DNA of 64,000 bases from Lampris incognitus (lineage: Eukaryota > Chordata > Actinopteri > Lampriformes > Lampridae), in assembly GCF_029633865.1 (NCBI RefSeq), contig NC_079215.1, forward strand, positions 48,693,843 through 48,757,842. The letters are read 5' to 3'. The translations under genes were made by a program, and so were the position numbers. Positions 31,923 to 44,402 of the stretch are shown in pieces. Below the pieces are notes generated by a model. That model ran no database searches and had not been told where the DNA came from. It saw only the letters and a list, made by a program, of their open reading frames with translations. Numbering within the stretch: position 1 is the first letter of the stretch; every line of letters starts with the position of its first letter.

Positions 31923-33511
31923 TGCAAATTCAAATTATAAAACACGACATATAGAGAAATATGCAGCAAGAAAAAGAAAAGGAAAACCTTACAACCCAAA
32001 ACAGCCGGGGTGCCACGCGACAGCACGCTGAACAATAATCCAGTAAAGAGCTTCCCGCCTCGTCTCGTCTCCGTAGGGTGGAGGAGGTCAGCTGTGCGCT
32101 ACGTGTTCATGTTTGTGTAGACGGGGCCGTGCTCCCTACAAATAACCAATCTCTTCAACACAGACGGAAGCGGAGTTTATCTCCCGGGACGAGAGTAAGA
32201 TATTGATTACATACGAGCAACAAAAAAAACAATACTGTCACGGCCAAAATTAAAGCTGTTGGGCGGAGAGGAGTGACGGAGGGAGGTTGAGGGGGGGGGG
32301 TCACCGTGGTACGTGCAGAACGCCCTACGGAGGAGTAATGAAAGCTCTGGAAACAAGTCAGAGGCACAAAATCGGTGTCCCTTTTTTTGTTGTTTTGTAT
32401 TTAGACGGCGGGATGGTGAGGCATTTATTGAGTGTGGCCTTGCTGAACCCTGGCAACCCCCTACATCCACCCTTGCATAGCTGCAACGAATCGCATTACC
32501 GCTAAGACTACGAGACCCCACGAAGGAAGGCTGTGGCCTCCGTGTGGAAACGCTATCTCTGATGTAACCAGCCGCTAAGAGAAGCGGAGGGGCAGGGGAG
32601 TTGGTTGCCCCGTGATGAGCCCTTCATCGTCTGCGTACGAAACAGTCCAACCAGTACGGCATTGCAACTACGCCCGAGGGTCAAGGCAAGACGGGAAGAT
32701 ACATACGCCCGGGTAGAACTTGCATCGAACACATAAAATTAGGGAAAAAATTAAAGAAAAAAAATCAGTAGATTGTAATATAAAAAAAGACTTAATAGTT
32801 TAAGGGCTTTCTTATTTTTTTTCCCAGTAGCCTAATTACTTTCTGCAAGACCATACGAATGGGGGCGTAGCATGACCTACATTTACGGTAATCTGTTTAA
32901 CCGGCCAAGTTTGCACAGTAGTCTGTTATTAGAAACCTGAAGGAGCAGGTCGCCTCAGGAAACAGGAAGAAGCTAACTATTTGACGAGCACGAAAAAGTC
33001 CAGATTGTGCATGAGTAATACACACGACAAACAAGCATGTAAAACATTTCGCTTGCATAATGACACTGTCAGCTGAAAATGGCTTGGCACCCGCCGCCGT
33101 TCACTCCTGATCGCCCAAGTCCACGTCACCCCATCACGATCCCCACCGGGTGTCATTTCATTTTCCCATAAGGTTGAGTCAGTGGGGCATGTTTGGATCT
33201 GACGGCATGAAAATAACCTGCTCAGCAGCACGTCAGCCTTCCGGTGTAAACTACCGCGGTGACACGCCCAGCTTAAAAAGCCAGCCGCCATTGTGCGACC
33301 GAAAAACCCGGATTAACTTAAAAGTTAGCTGGCTAGCGGTGTTATCTCGCCTTGTGAGAAACGCCCCGGGTCCAACCGCAGCCAATTTGTGTTGTAAGGA
33401 GGCATTTTTCTGTTAAATGTGTCATATTTCGTGACTTGGTGTTGCTTTGCGTTGTGGTTCCTTTCCATCTTGAGTTTTGGAGCCCTTGTTTTTTACATTT
33501 TACACTCTTGT
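31923..33511. other. Unassigned DNA, CpG-containing in places
   Basis: CpG-containing stretches ~32000-32110 and ~33090-33370. A-rich stretch 32730-32790. No recognised repeat family, RNA gene or exon. Confidence 0.45.
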
Positions 33512-33521
33512 ATTTGTGTTT

Positions 33522-33933
33522 TTTCCCCCTTTTTTTAGGATTTCCCCCCATTTTTCTCCCCAGTTGTATCCAGCCAATTACTCCACTCTTCTGGTTGCTG
33601 CTCCACCCTCTCTGCCGATCCAGGGAGGGCTGCAGACTACCACATGCCTCCTCCCATACATGTGGAGTCGCCAGCTGCTTCTTTTCACCTGACAGCGTAG
33701 AGTTTCACCAGGGGGACGTAGCGCGTGGGAGGATCACACTATTCCCTCCAGTCCCCCCCCCCGAAACAGGCGCCCCAACCAACCAGAGGAGGCACTAGCG
33801 CAGCGACCAGGACACATACCCACATCCGGCTTCCCACCCACAGACACGTGTCTGGAGGTAACATGGGGATTCGAACCGGCAATCCCCATGTTGGTAGGCA
33901 ATGGATTAGACCGCCGTGCCACCCGGACGCCCC
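33522..33933 (-). mobile_element. SINE-1 copy with 10-bp target duplication
   Basis: Full-length reverse copy from the T/C-rich tail to the head GGGGCGTCCGGGTGGC (minus strand), with B-box GGTTCGAATCC. ATTTGTGTTT occurs on both flanks (33512-33521, 33934-33943). The head carries a small deletion after the B box. Confidence 0.93.
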
Positions 33934-33943
33934 ATTTGTGTTT

Positions 33944-34923
33944 AGTCTTTGTCATGGCATTTTCGTGTTTGTCTAATATGATTTGTTAATACGTTTTTGG
34001 TTTTGCGTTTGTTTTGTGTTAGTTTCACGGCCTTGTGCATGTCTCGGCTGTGGCAGAATGTGTAGCACACCTGACCATCCTACACAGACGTCAGGTGAAT
34101 TAAACTGCCCTCTATTAATATCACTGGGTGCATGGCGAGCACCATATGGAGTGCACTTTGTAAGCATGTCAGTGCTTTATGTTGGTGAGAGGCTGGGACG
34201 GGAGACTAAGCAGCCAAGTCTACTGCAGAGGGACAAACGTGCAGAGAACTGGGACATAACAGTATAGCGGCAATGAAAAGCCCTTTTCTCTCCCTCCCTG
34301 CCTTTATTACCCCCCCACCCCCTTCTCGTCTCTGCGAGTTCCCGAGAAGAAGGGAAGGAGGTCACCCACACCTACAAGCGCTCAATCAACCTGGCGGTGA
34401 CCTTGCTCGTCCTGGATACAGCGCCGGCTCCTGCCGCTCGTCTGCGAGCTACGCCGCCGCCCTGCTGTGTCACCCTGCAGCCGCAGCCAATTTACTCTGC
34501 CACAAGCACTGAGGTGTCATCCTGCCAGATGCCCACTTTGTGCCCATACTGTGCCAAAATTCACTGGCAGACAACCCCCCCCCATCCCCACACCCACCCT
34601 AACCGCCCGGAACAGGTTGAAATCATATGTGTGTGTGTGTGTGTGGGGGGGGGGGTATCTTCCCTTTTTGTTATGTTGTTGTGTGCTCCTGCGGAAGGAT
34701 TTGGTGATCATGACTGGATGTTTTCAGCGGATTCAAATTCTGCCCACGTGATGTGTGTATGAGGGCACCGTGCCAGTCCTTGAGAAAGTTGTGAATCGTG
34801 TCGCTTTCAGTGAAGCGGTTTAAGATGACGATAAACGACAGGCAGAGATAACCAATCAGACTTTTGATTGGTGCCACAATTGAAAATCTGGTAATCAGAC
34901 CTCTGATACAAAATAAATGACAG
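33944..34923. other. Unassigned DNA
   Basis: (GT)n plus poly-G at ~34626-34653, poly-C near 34310 and 34577. No recognised gene. Confidence 0.45.
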
Positions 34924-34934
34924 ATGAAATAATA

Positions 34935-35332
34935 GGATTCCCCCTCCCCTCCTTTTTTTCTCACCAGTTGTATCCGTCAATCACCCCACTATTCTGAGCC
35001 GTCCCAATCACTGCCCTACCCCCTCTGCCGATCTGGGGAGGGCTCCACATGCCTCCTCTGATACATGTGGAGTTGCCAGCCGCTTCTTTTCACCTGACAG
35101 TGAGGAGTTTCACCCGGGGGAGGTAGCACATGGGAGGATCACAATATTCCCCCCAGTTCCCCCTCCTCCCCGAACAGGCGCCCCGACCGACCAGAGGAGG
35201 CGCTAGTGCAGCGACCAGGACACATACCCACATCTGGCTTCCCACCCGCAGGTAACACGTGGTTGCGAACCGTGCCAATCCCAGTGTTGGTAGGCAACAG
35301 AATAGACCGCCATGCCACCCGGACGCCCCCCA
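34935..35332 (-). mobile_element. SINE-1 copy with ~9-bp target duplication
   Basis: Reverse full-length copy: tail CTCACCAGTTGTATCC, body blocks, head ending GGGGGCGTCCGGGTGGC on the minus strand. ATGAAATAA flanks both ends (34924-34932 and 35333-35341). A deletion removes the tRNA B-box region near 35255-35270. Confidence 0.92.
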
Positions 35333-35343
35333 ATGAAATAAAT

Positions 35344-36312
35344 TAAATCAAATGCATAAAGACCTCTTTCATCTAAATCACTTACAGATGACTCCCAAAG
35401 AGATGGTGACATTACGACCATGAATGCGGTACCAGTGTTCAGTGATTGATTTATACTGACGAGGTGAAAACCTTCATTTTTAAGGAGTATGTGCAACCAC
35501 CTTATCTTGGCAGGAACCCAAGAAAGCAGATACCCTGATTTTATATATATATAATCCAGTGATTCAAGCTAATATATACACACACACTATATACATATGT
35601 AGTCAGTGAGGCTACTAGTCCCACTATAGCACGGCACGGCGATATGAAAGGGGTAATTCTCCACGAACAGACACAATCCTGTTCATTCTGCAGGTGATGC
35701 CGACAGTCTGTCTTAGTCCGTGGGACCCAAAGGCATTATTCCCCACTGTCCACAGGTTGGAGGACAGCGTCTGTCTGGTCAGGTACCCTGTTCTCGCTGG
35801 AGAAGTCGCTGCTGATAGCGGCAGGCTTACTGTGGGAACTGGCTCAATAATTCCAGGTCGGTCTTGCGTCGCAGGACAATTTGACCTGTTACTGTCATGA
35901 AGTAGGAAACAGCTGAAAGCCGCACACCAGCACTAGAGGAGAGATTAACGCACAAGGCCACAGACATCTCTATCAGCTGTGGCAGTCAGGTCACATTCCA
36001 TTGTTATGTGCTGTTCAGCGGGCCTTCCCCCTATGGAAAGTCAAGATATGACTGTGGATACAGCTGCAAAGATGGCTTCGCTGACCACAGCTACAAGAGA
36101 ACCGGGAAGAGGACACACAGGCCGATGCCGGGGAGGAAGAAAAGGAGGGAGGAAAAAGCGGGTGTATTTTCTAAAATAGATGAGACAAGGGGTAGAGAAA
36201 CTTTGGTTGTGGACATGCACTAATGTGTGAGTCAGTGCATTTCAGAAAGAAAGGAAGTGAATGTAATGCATCCTGCAAAGCGCGCATTGCTATGTAATGT
36301 ATGTCTTCAGCT

Positions 36313-36316
<4 letters not shown>
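35344..36316. other. Unassigned DNA with one unrecognised cysteine-containing frame
   Basis: The plus frame at ~35955-36222 contains ISISCGSQVTFHCYV and then KSRYDCGYSCKDGF before a basic stretch (RPMPGRKKRREE). The cysteine spacing loosely recalls extracellular modules such as sushi domains, but I cannot identify it. There is no clear start codon and no confident splice sites. Treat it as a hypothetical exon at best. Confidence 0.2.

Positions 36317-36364
<48 letters not shown>
36317..36364. repeat. GT microsatellite
   Basis: Uninterrupted (GT)n of about 24 units. Confidence 0.97.
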
Positions 36365-36366
<2 letters not shown>

Positions 36367-36531
36367 CACTAATACTGCATGCAGTGGGTGTGGGAGGTGT
36401 GCGCTAGAAAGCTAGCTCTCCTCTTATCACTCCACAGAGCAATGTAGGGAATGAGGATTCTGGCTTCAACCCTGCTTATCAAAGACAAAGGTTCAGGGAG
36501 GTAAATGTAACCCCCCCCCACCCCACCTCCC

Positions 36532-36532
<1 letters not shown>

Positions 36533-36568
<36 letters not shown>

Positions 36569-36817
36569 TACAAAATCACATCGTCAGCAAATAACATGTA
36601 GGCGCTGCTACAAGTAATCACCGAGTGGATGAGTTTAGGGAGCGTGACTAAACTGTCTTTCTTTAAATATGAAGAATACCACCTGCTTATCAACAGGGAG
36701 CTGAACTCGGACGCACGTCTCACACTCCGCATGGCACGGGATCAACTCATCGCTCAACTCTTAAGCTTTATTTGTTGGCCGGTGAGGACAGAGCATCCAT
36801 TATAAATGAGGTTAGAA

Positions 36818-36849
<32 letters not shown>

Positions 36850-36898
36850 TGTGTGTGTTCACAGACAAAGTGACACCGGGGGGGGGGGGGGGGGGGGT
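36533..36898. repeat. Cluster of CA, GT and poly-G tracts
   Basis: (AC)n at ~36534-36563, (GT)n at ~36822-36850 and an uninterrupted G-run of about 18 at ~36880-36898. Unique sequence between them has no recognisable gene. Confidence 0.9.
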
Positions 36899-37148
36899 TG
36901 GCTTGTTCTGTGCAATTAATAGCGGTCAAAATTATGGATAACACAAATGAATTGTAAATTGTTATCTCTGACTACAGCTATTTACGCCAGACAGCCTCAT
37001 CTGAAATTCAAATGCATGTCTCATCACAATGACTGTGTGCAGAGAAGCGGTGTGAGAGAGAGGATGATTGCTTGTATGTGTGTGTGTTAATGTGTGTGCA
37101 TGTGCGCTTGTGTGTGTATGGTTACCGAGTGAGAAAGACAAAGGTAGG

Positions 37149-37220
<72 letters not shown>
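37149..37220. repeat. GT microsatellite with GA end
   Basis: (GT)n of about 29 units passing into a short (GA)n. Confidence 0.97.
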
Positions 37221-38317
37221 CGATCCCTGCAGAATTACTCTCTGCAGCTCAGACTAACAGTGTGTCTATGTGTTAATTCAATGAAGCCACAGCAGTGGAG
37301 TATAAGCTCCTCTTAATAAGCAGTATGTCTCCTCCGTCTGGTCCCCAGCCAGCCTTGCTCCCCTCCTTTTTTTTTATCTTCCCGACATCCAATCTCTCTA
37401 TCTCACTTCAGCTGTACCCCCCCCCTCGCCAATCCACCGTACACCCTCTCCGCTCTCACCCCTCCCGTCCACACCTGCCTTCCTCTTTTTCCAGCTTCAT
37501 CCTCCTTTCGTCTGTCTCTCTTTTTTTTTTACCAGTATATCTTCCCGTGGTTAAATCCTTCCCCTAATTTTCTTTTTTCTTCCCCCATTTCCTCTCGTTA
37601 CATCCTTCTGCGTCTACCCCTCCTTTCTCTTCGTTTATTTCTATGCTTTCATCAGCCAAAGCCTTTTCCTCCTCTCCTTTTCACGCCCCCCCCCCTCTCT
37701 CTTTCTCTCTCTCTCTCTCTCTGTCTTTGTTCCTGTGTGTGAGTGGTGGGTCTGCATGGTGCTTGTTATCCAGACATCCCAAGGCTGGCGAGCCAGACAA
37801 TCACTTACACAACCATAGGCCTAGACAGACAAACAGCCGAAAGATAACCAAACCGGCTGACAGACGGATCGGTAAACAGACAGCTAGACGGTGACAGCGG
37901 TGAGGGAGAAATGAGGGGGGGGGGGGAGACAAAGGGGCATGAGCAGAACTGAAGTAGCAGACAGAAATACAGCCAGCCAGCTTGCCAGGAAGACAGACGG
38001 ACGAAGTAGCCAGGAAAGAAGCAAAAAGGGAGTCAGTGAATGCTGCGCAGGTAGCAAGACGGGAAGGTGGACACGGACGGGAACAAGCAGCCAACCAGGT
38101 AAGCAGACAGGCAGGGGGCAGACGGGCAGGCAGAGCAGCCAGACAAGCAGGTCGTCACAGACCAGTGCGTAGCAGCCAGCCAAGCTACAAGTCCTGCATC
38201 CCAACAGGCCAGAAGGCTGCCAGCTGCTACAATGCTGAAAACGCTGCCTCCCTCTGGGCCTGCTGGGTACTGCAAGGCAGGGGAGAGCCCACATGGACAC
38301 GAACGCTGCCCACCCTT
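37221..38317. other. Unassigned DNA, pyrimidine-rich then GACA/CAGG-rich
   Basis: 37330-37730 is strongly C+T rich with a (CT)n run near 37696-37720. 37840-38160 is rich in GACAGACGG and CAGGCAGG-type degenerate repeats. Open frames here follow composition and do not look like genes. Confidence 0.5.
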
Positions 38318-38400
38318 CATCCATCGACTATCCAGACCGCTTATCCTGCCCAGGGTCGCGGGGATGCCGGAGCCTCTCCCAGCAGTCATTGGGCCGGATT
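38318..38400 (+). repeat. Dispersed repeat fragment (as 22741)
   Basis: CATCCATCGACTATCCAGAC, GCTTATCCTG, GGTCGCGGGGATGCCGGAGC and CCCAGCAGTCATTGGG match the start of the 22741-22865 repeat. It is truncated after ~80 bp. Confidence 0.75.
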
Positions 38401-40403
38401 TCATGCTTGAGAACCGTGTTGGAAAAGCAGGCTTTGAGTAAGGCTAATAATAATAATAATCATAATCATAATAATAATAATAATAATAACGCAAGCGAAC
38501 AAATAGGTACAGTAAAGAGGGTTAAATTCACATCATTAAAAAGAATCCAAAGATTCAGATGAGTGTCATGGTCCTAATTTTCAAAAATGTCTTAAGAGAT
38601 TGGGTATACTAAAATGTTTCTGGAATTCCCAAAAATGCATTCAATTCAAAATTGAAAGAGGAACTAAAAAAAAAAGGAACGAGAGAGGAAATACTTTAAC
38701 CTCATGTCAGATTTTCATTTGTATGGCTGTCTTTGGGACATACAGAATATTTGTCTAAATCTTTATTTTCGAACATGTTCATTAAAAGTATTCTTAATTG
38801 TCAGCCACCGAGTCAATCAAGAGACAGGTAACCCAAGAAAACACTCTTGCAAATGACACAATCCATTTCTCCATTTTTTTTTACATGAATTCTTCATGAA
38901 ATCGTTCATCGGTGTGATGTTAAACATCCAAGGGCAAGACAACATTTTCTATTTTACTTTTGGCTCTTTTGCATACGGCTTGATTTGTAAAACAAACCGA
39001 TCCGCCTTTAAGCACAAGTATAATTCAATTCACTGCTAAATTTCAGTTCAGTGGAAACAGCTTTTAAAACAAATGCATTTTCCTCTGCTGTGGTGCTCCA
39101 GAATGTAATGAAGGCCAACACATGAAGAGTAAACCTGCATGACAGTACTGCAATAACCGAACTGCAAGAGACTCGAGTTGAATGGTACTCAGTAAAGCCA
39201 TTAGATCATGGCTTGTAGCACTAAGACAGTTCTCTTCTCTTACCATACGGCGAACTTTGGACTGGAGGCAAATGCCCTTTGATTCCAATCACACTGACTC
39301 AACAACATCTGTTCCCGTCCCCCTGTTTACCAGATATGGCAACCTTTTCATTCAAAACACCCACCTAAAATGTTATGACAAAATCACCACCACCGATGTT
39401 GAGTTATAAAAAGCTGGCTTTGGGCCTAGAGAGAATGAACCAAGTTAACCCATTTGAGAGGCCTGTGTGTTTGGTCACCAGCCTATTGTTGGCCTCTGCT
39501 TTGTTCTACTGTCAGCCGATGCAACAGAAAAATTGTTTTTTTTTCCCCCTCTGTGGCCTGTCACCCAGAACCCTACACCTTGGCTTTCTTCCTACTGGGT
39601 TTAGTCACAATGAACGGAAATTATGAAACGTTTCAGACTGACGCAACTACTTCAAGAGACTCCAAGTGGAATCAATCAATGCAGATGTTAACAGACAAGA
39701 CAGGACATTAAAGACTGTCCACCATTTTGAGAAATTCGAGAATTACTTGTCTCAAAGAGCTGTCAAGGGTAACTACTGCCAAATTCTCGTAAAAACAAAC
39801 AAAAAATAAACGCTGGTGTAGATCTGACTTGAATGAAGCAACATTTCCAAAGGCTTTGTAGCTATGTCCACCATCTTTAACCAATTTTCAGCCACATTCT
39901 GCAGATGACGGTTCAAACATTGAATTTACCAGGCTTCCTCCTCCACCATCCGGCAATCTATTTGTGCTGGCTAGCTCTGGCTGTGGTTAGCTAACCTGTA
40001 GCTTCCTGTATTTGCCAACACACCATTACCAGATCAACCAGGATGATCCAGTCTCAGTGACTGACTCATGAAGGAAGAGATGAAAGCCCATGATGGGAGG
40101 TGAGTCATAGAGGAGATATGTGGCCACTGCTGTTGACCTCGTTATGTTGAGATGATCTTGCTTTGCCGGAGGTGATTTAGTGGTAGCGAGAGGGGTTGCA
40201 GTCCGACTGACATAGCAATAATTAATGCAAGCTGTTAAACTATGGGAGCTATGAGGGTGAGGAAGAAATTACTCTGCCTGATATATCCTTTAAACATCAA
40301 CAAAAGTACACAACTACCAGAGCAATCAATCAATGGTAATTTACTTTACTAGACCCTAAAAACTACTGTAAATTCGAGGTCAAATTTACCACATAGTAGT
40401 ACA
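38401..40403. other. Unassigned AT-rich DNA, about 2 kb
   Basis: (AAT)n with CAT interruptions at ~38443-38490, otherwise unique-looking AT-rich sequence. No gene or repeat end recognised. Confidence 0.5.
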
Positions 40404-40930
40404 TACCGTGGATATGAAAACTCTACAGCCCTTTGTAAATATGACTTTTTTTTGTTGAAATGCTATATTTGAAAGCAGCAACAAGCAAAATTGAGACCAA
40501 TCTTCTAAAAAAGAAAAGTAAAGCATGCTTTGATTTGCAAGTAAAAAAACGACCTGTTGATGTTGGTCAGTTTAGATTCATCTCCTGCACCTTATCTGAA
40601 TTTGAGAATTTTCTCGCCTTCTTATTTTAAGAGTTCAAGCTTGTTTAAATTGCAAAGGGACGTTGTATGCAGGCTTATCTCGAGGTCTGTCCTGTGTTTT
40701 AGCAGGATCAGAGTCTACGCTCTTGATTGGTTGTGTTCTTCAGGTTGTTGCCAGGATGAAAAAAGGAGTCTTTTTTTAGGGAGTAACTTTTTTATCATCT
40801 CAAAAGATTTTGTATCACGAGCTATCAATTTTCCATCCATCCTGACCAGAGCCATTGTTCCTGCTCAGGATAAATAGCCCCACAACATGGTGTTTTCACT
40901 GCCTTGCTGGAGTATTTTGTCATTTATGAC
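40404..40930 (-). pseudogene. Tc1-like element fossil
   Basis: The left end (TACCGTGGATATGAAAACTC) resembles the TIR of a common fish Tc1-like family. On the minus strand 40780-40900 encodes a stop-broken segment with GTMALVRMDGKL, which resembles the region between the first and second catalytic Asp of Tc1 transposases. No intact catalytic motif or right TIR was found. Confidence 0.45.
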
Positions 40931-41063
40931 TGTGTTGGCTCTGAGCTTAACATAACTCCAGCCAACATATCTTTGAAAATGCATACAGAAAACTTTAAAG
41001 GTAGAATGAGTAGGATTTTCCTAAAAATCAATCTATAGACTCATATAAAAATAATCCCTCTCA

Positions 41064-41452
41064 GTCCGCGGTGGTGTAGCGGTCTAAGCATCGACTTTGT
41101 GTCGATGCAGTTGCCCACTGGGGACTGGGGTTCGCGCCCCGGTCTCGTCAGATCCGACTATGGCTGGACTCAATGAAGCAGCAATAATTGGCAACGCTGT
41201 CTTCGAGAGGGGGGCGGAGTCGGCTTGTGTTCGTCACGTGAATGCGTCTCTGTGTGTGTGGGAAAAAACAGCGTTCGGCCTGGAGTCGCCTTGTCACGAA
41301 AGTGAGGAGGCGGTCTCCTTCGAGACTGCCGCCCGGAGAGATGCAGTTGGCGAACGCATGCAGTACGAGGGTGGGTGTTTGAATTAAAATAGGGATCGAT
41401 TGGCCACTAAATTAGGAGAAAAAGGGAAAAATCAGAAATAAATTTATAAAAA
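41064..41452 (+). mobile_element. SINE-4: tRNA-headed SINE with perfect 17-bp target duplication
   Basis: Flanked by AAAAATAATCCCTCTCA at 41047-41063 and 41453-41469. The head (GTCCGCGGTGGTGTAGCGGT ... GGGGTTCGCGCCCCGG) has A- and B-box-like segments of a tRNA-derived promoter. The body carries a GATTGGCCACTAAATTAGGA block followed by GAAAAAGGGAAAA and an A-rich tail. Non-coding. The flanking repeat shows LINE-type integration. Confidence 0.93.
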
Positions 41453-41639
41453 AAAAATAATCCCTCTCAATCATCACTTATCACCCACTAGATGTACGTG
41501 GTGGTGTCTGTATCTGCAGAGATCCTGTCCTCTGCCTGTATTTTCTTTTTTTTTTCTTTCATTTTGCTGTGTACGGGACATTTCTGGGTGTTAACCTTTG
41601 GGCAGCGGGACTCTATAAAAATAGTAGTTACCCTGGATG

Positions 41640-41832
41640 TAACTCCAGTTCCATGAGTACGTGTGTAGCCCTCTAATGGGCTTCGCTATTGGTTTACCCC
41701 TTCGAGGCTCCACCTCGGCACCTGAGACAGAGCTTTTCCTCACCATCCAATCAAGCGGTAGCAGCCACACAGCACCCCACCACCTACAAAACCCCAGTGT
41801 CTTCACAGCTCGTCTCCCTTTGAACTCAGAAA
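41640..41832 (+). repeat. DIRS inverted terminal repeat, left
   Basis: TCTAATGGGCTTCGCTATTG, CTGAGACAGAGCTTTTC, CCAATCAAG, AGCCACACAG and the following ~60 bp match the reverse complement of 46700-46892 with scattered substitutions. Confidence 0.88.
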
Positions 41833-42189
41833 TAAAGACTGGGGTCAGCTGGGCTAGACGTTAGAGTACTATGCATGTACTCATAGAACTGGAGTTACAT
41901 CCAGGGTAACTACTATCATTACTACTATTTATGTTGTACGTGCTCCGCCTTCTAATGGGCTTTGCTATAGGTTCACACCTAAGACAAAGGCCATTAGGAA
42001 TGAATGTACTCCCAGCTGGGCCCAACTGATACTTGTCAGACATCAACCAACACAAAACCCACACAGCAGCAGTCCAACGGTCGAGTACTTCCCCCTCTGA
42101 GGGTCTTGTACTGTACAGCACCACAACAGCAGTCCAGCGATGGAGTACTGCATCACCTGAGGGTCTTGTACCGTACTGCAACAACCAGC

Positions 42190-42808
42190 CGAGTGCTTGA
42201 CACAGCCGACTTCTCAGTCGAGAGGATGAGGCCCCCCTTGTCCCTGCACCAAGCACCGCATGGGGTACCGAGTCGGCAGTCATATCCCTGAGATATGACT
42301 GCACGAAGGTTGAAGTGGAGGACCAGGAAGCCGCCAAGTAGATGTCTTCCACTGACACTCCCCTGAAAAGTGCCATAGAGGATGCAATGCCCCTTGTAGA
42401 GTGCGCTCTGAGGTCCACAGTGGCAGCCAGCCCATAACATCATAACTCTTGCGCATTGCATCACAAACTCAGTGGGCGAGCCATCATGGGCCACTGTCAT
42501 TGCTGCTGGAAACACCCCCAAGGTGGAAGCAGTGTGGCTACCATCAAACAGGTCCTGTAAGAACTGCAAAACATACTGTAAAGGGCAGGAACATGGATTG
42601 AGGTCCCTCACCTCGCACCAGACCACAAAACCACACCAGCTTGTAGAATGAGCTCTGAAGGTTGAGGGGCATGCGCATTCTGAATAATTGCCATCACCGC
42701 CTCAGGGAGGTCCATGTCACTCAACCTCATCCTCTCAACTTCCAAACCCTGAGGAGACATCCCAGAACTTGACATGAGAGGACTGCACCCTGTTTGTTGC
42801 AGGGCCAT
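42190..42808 (-). pseudogene. DIRS tyrosine recombinase remnant
   Basis: The C-terminal catalytic box is recognisable as LRAHSTRGIASS near 42400 (the H-x-x-R pair), followed by ALFRGVSVEDIYLAASWSS and a truncated end. Upstream, VLQFLQDLFDGSHTASTLGV (near 42550) is the core-binding region, but the two lie in different frames and the intervening part with the first catalytic Arg is missing. The enzyme would integrate circular cDNA without a DDE integrase. This copy is dead. Confidence 0.8.
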
Positions 42809-42931
42809 GAGCAGGTCTGGGATCAGCCTGTGGTCACCAGTCTGTGGTACTGAGAGAAAACCATAGGGAGTACTTGGTGTTCTTCCTACTTGGAAACTGG
42901 TCGGCCATCAGTTGCCTGAACTGACGCCAGA

Positions 42932-43351
42932 TCAGCTATGTCCAGGGAGAGGCTCAATTCCTTCTGGAGCATCCCACCTCTGAACATCCTGTCTGGCCCC
43001 CACATTGAGAGACCCCGGGACATGGCGGGCATTCAAGGAGTGGAGATGGTGAGCTACCCATGTCAGAATGGAGACCATTATCTTGTGCAGGGTCAGGGAT
43101 CTAATGCTCCCTTGTCTTTTCAAGTACGCTGCCACTGTGGTGGTGTCTGACCTCACCATGATCTGTTTTCCTCTCAGGTGAGGAGCGAAATGGTGAAGCA
43201 CCTTTTGAACCACTGTGATTTCCAGAAGGTTTATGTGGCAAGGGGCACCAGCCCACGTGCCCCCCACACTGGTCTGGCTGAAGGTCCCTCCCCAGCCGAC
43301 AGGGAGGCATCTGTGAACACCTGAATGTAGTGGGGGACACATCCCAGCCAA
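42932..43351 (-). pseudogene. DIRS RNase H-like region
   Basis: Encodes HINLLEITVVQKVLHHFAP, GKQIMVRSDTTTVAAYLKRQ and LHSLNARHVPGSLNVGA blocks, the RNase H fold typical of DIRS and related elements. The first catalytic region (normally with a DASxxGWGA motif) is decayed to a shifted segment near 43320. It would degrade RNA in the RNA/DNA hybrid. Confidence 0.78.
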
Positions 43352-43423
43352 ACTCCCTTATGGAGAGGGCCGTGTGAGTCCCAAAACATCACATCTCTCC
43401 GCGTTAGTCCAGGGACATGCAGC

Positions 43424-44167
43424 TCATCCTGTTTGTCTCAGATTCGGTTTCAGCTGCAGCCACGTGAACCAATTTAGCTGGTTCCTCTTGTTTAGCAGCC
43501 TGAGGTGAACCACTAGGTAAGCTGCTGACATCATTCCAAGGAGAGACACAGTACTCACTGCTGGCACTGATACTGATGATAAAACGTGTTGAGTCAGCCG
43601 CAACAGCGCTACCACACACTCCTCTGACAGGTGCACCGTCATAGTGTGGGAGTCCAAAAACAGACCAAGGTAGGGCCTCTGCTGGCTCGGCTGATGGGCA
43701 CTCTTGGTGGGGTTGATAGCAAAGCCCAGCTGGATGATGTGATGGATGACCAGGACTCTATGGTCTTCTGCTTCCTGCTGTGATGAGGTAAAAATCAGCC
43801 AGTCGTTGATATGAGTTAAAATTCTCACCCCTTTCACCATGAGCGGCTCTAGCGTTGTATCCACATATTTGAAGAATGTGCATGGAGCCAGTTAGTGACT
43901 GAGCGGGAGATTAATATATTGATAGATTTGCCCTCCCACCGTGAAACAAAGGAACCTCCTGTGACATGTCAGAATGGCACATAGAAATAAATACACGTCG
44001 GTCAGATCTATGGAAGTAATGCAGTCACCTCGCCAGATGCACTCGAACAGCATCTTGACCGTTAGCTTACGAAACAGTCTCCGAGCAATGTGGCCGTTAA
44101 GGGTGTGGAGATCCAAAATCGGTCTCATGTTCCCTGATTTTTTAGGAACCAGGAAATAAGGGGGCAA
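43424..44167 (-). pseudogene. DIRS reverse transcriptase remnant
   Basis: Two open pieces. At 44167-43892 are PPYFLVPKKSGNMRPILDLH, SIDLTDVYLFL and GGQIYQYINLPLSH. At 43864-43424 are GVRILTHINDWLIFTSS, LGFAINPTKSAHQPSQQ and YLGLFLDSHTM. The catalytic YxDD position reads HIND, so the first active-site Asp is Asn. A stop separates the pieces. It is inactive as written. Confidence 0.83.
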
Positions 44168-44220
44168 GAACGAATGCCAATATCACTGTGCCCCAAAGTC
44201 AAAAGAGAAAAAAAATCAGG

Positions 44221-44402
44221 GGGCGCCCTGATGGCTCGCCTGGTAGAGCCCATACCCCATAAGGCTGAGTCCTTACCGCAGTGGCCTGGGGCTGACCCGG
44301 CCTGGACCCTTTGCTGCATGTCATCCCCTCTCTCCCCTGCCTTTAACAGTCTCTCTCTACTGTCACTGTTAAAATAAAGCAGAAAAAATAATCTTAAAAA
44401 GA
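44221..44402 (+). mobile_element. SINE-3: tRNA-derived SINE inside the DIRS element
   Basis: GGGCGCCCTGATGGCTCGCC and TGGTAGAGCCCATACC (A-box-like), CCTTTGCTGCATGTCATCCC, CT-rich segment, then TGTTAAAATAAAGCAGAAAA tail. This is a tRNA-headed family I recognise as common in fishes. It interrupts the region upstream of the DIRS RT. Confidence 0.85.

Noticed and set aside
36532-36732. LINE reverse transcriptase (FADDVILY motif, minus strand)
   Set aside because: The motif abuts a CA repeat and no other RT block occurs on either side in any frame. Probably chance.
37884-38410. Cys- or Arg-rich long open frames on both strands
   Set aside because: The region is built of degenerate GACAGACGG/CAGGCAGG repeats. 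Open frames on both strands follow composition, and no domain is recognisable.
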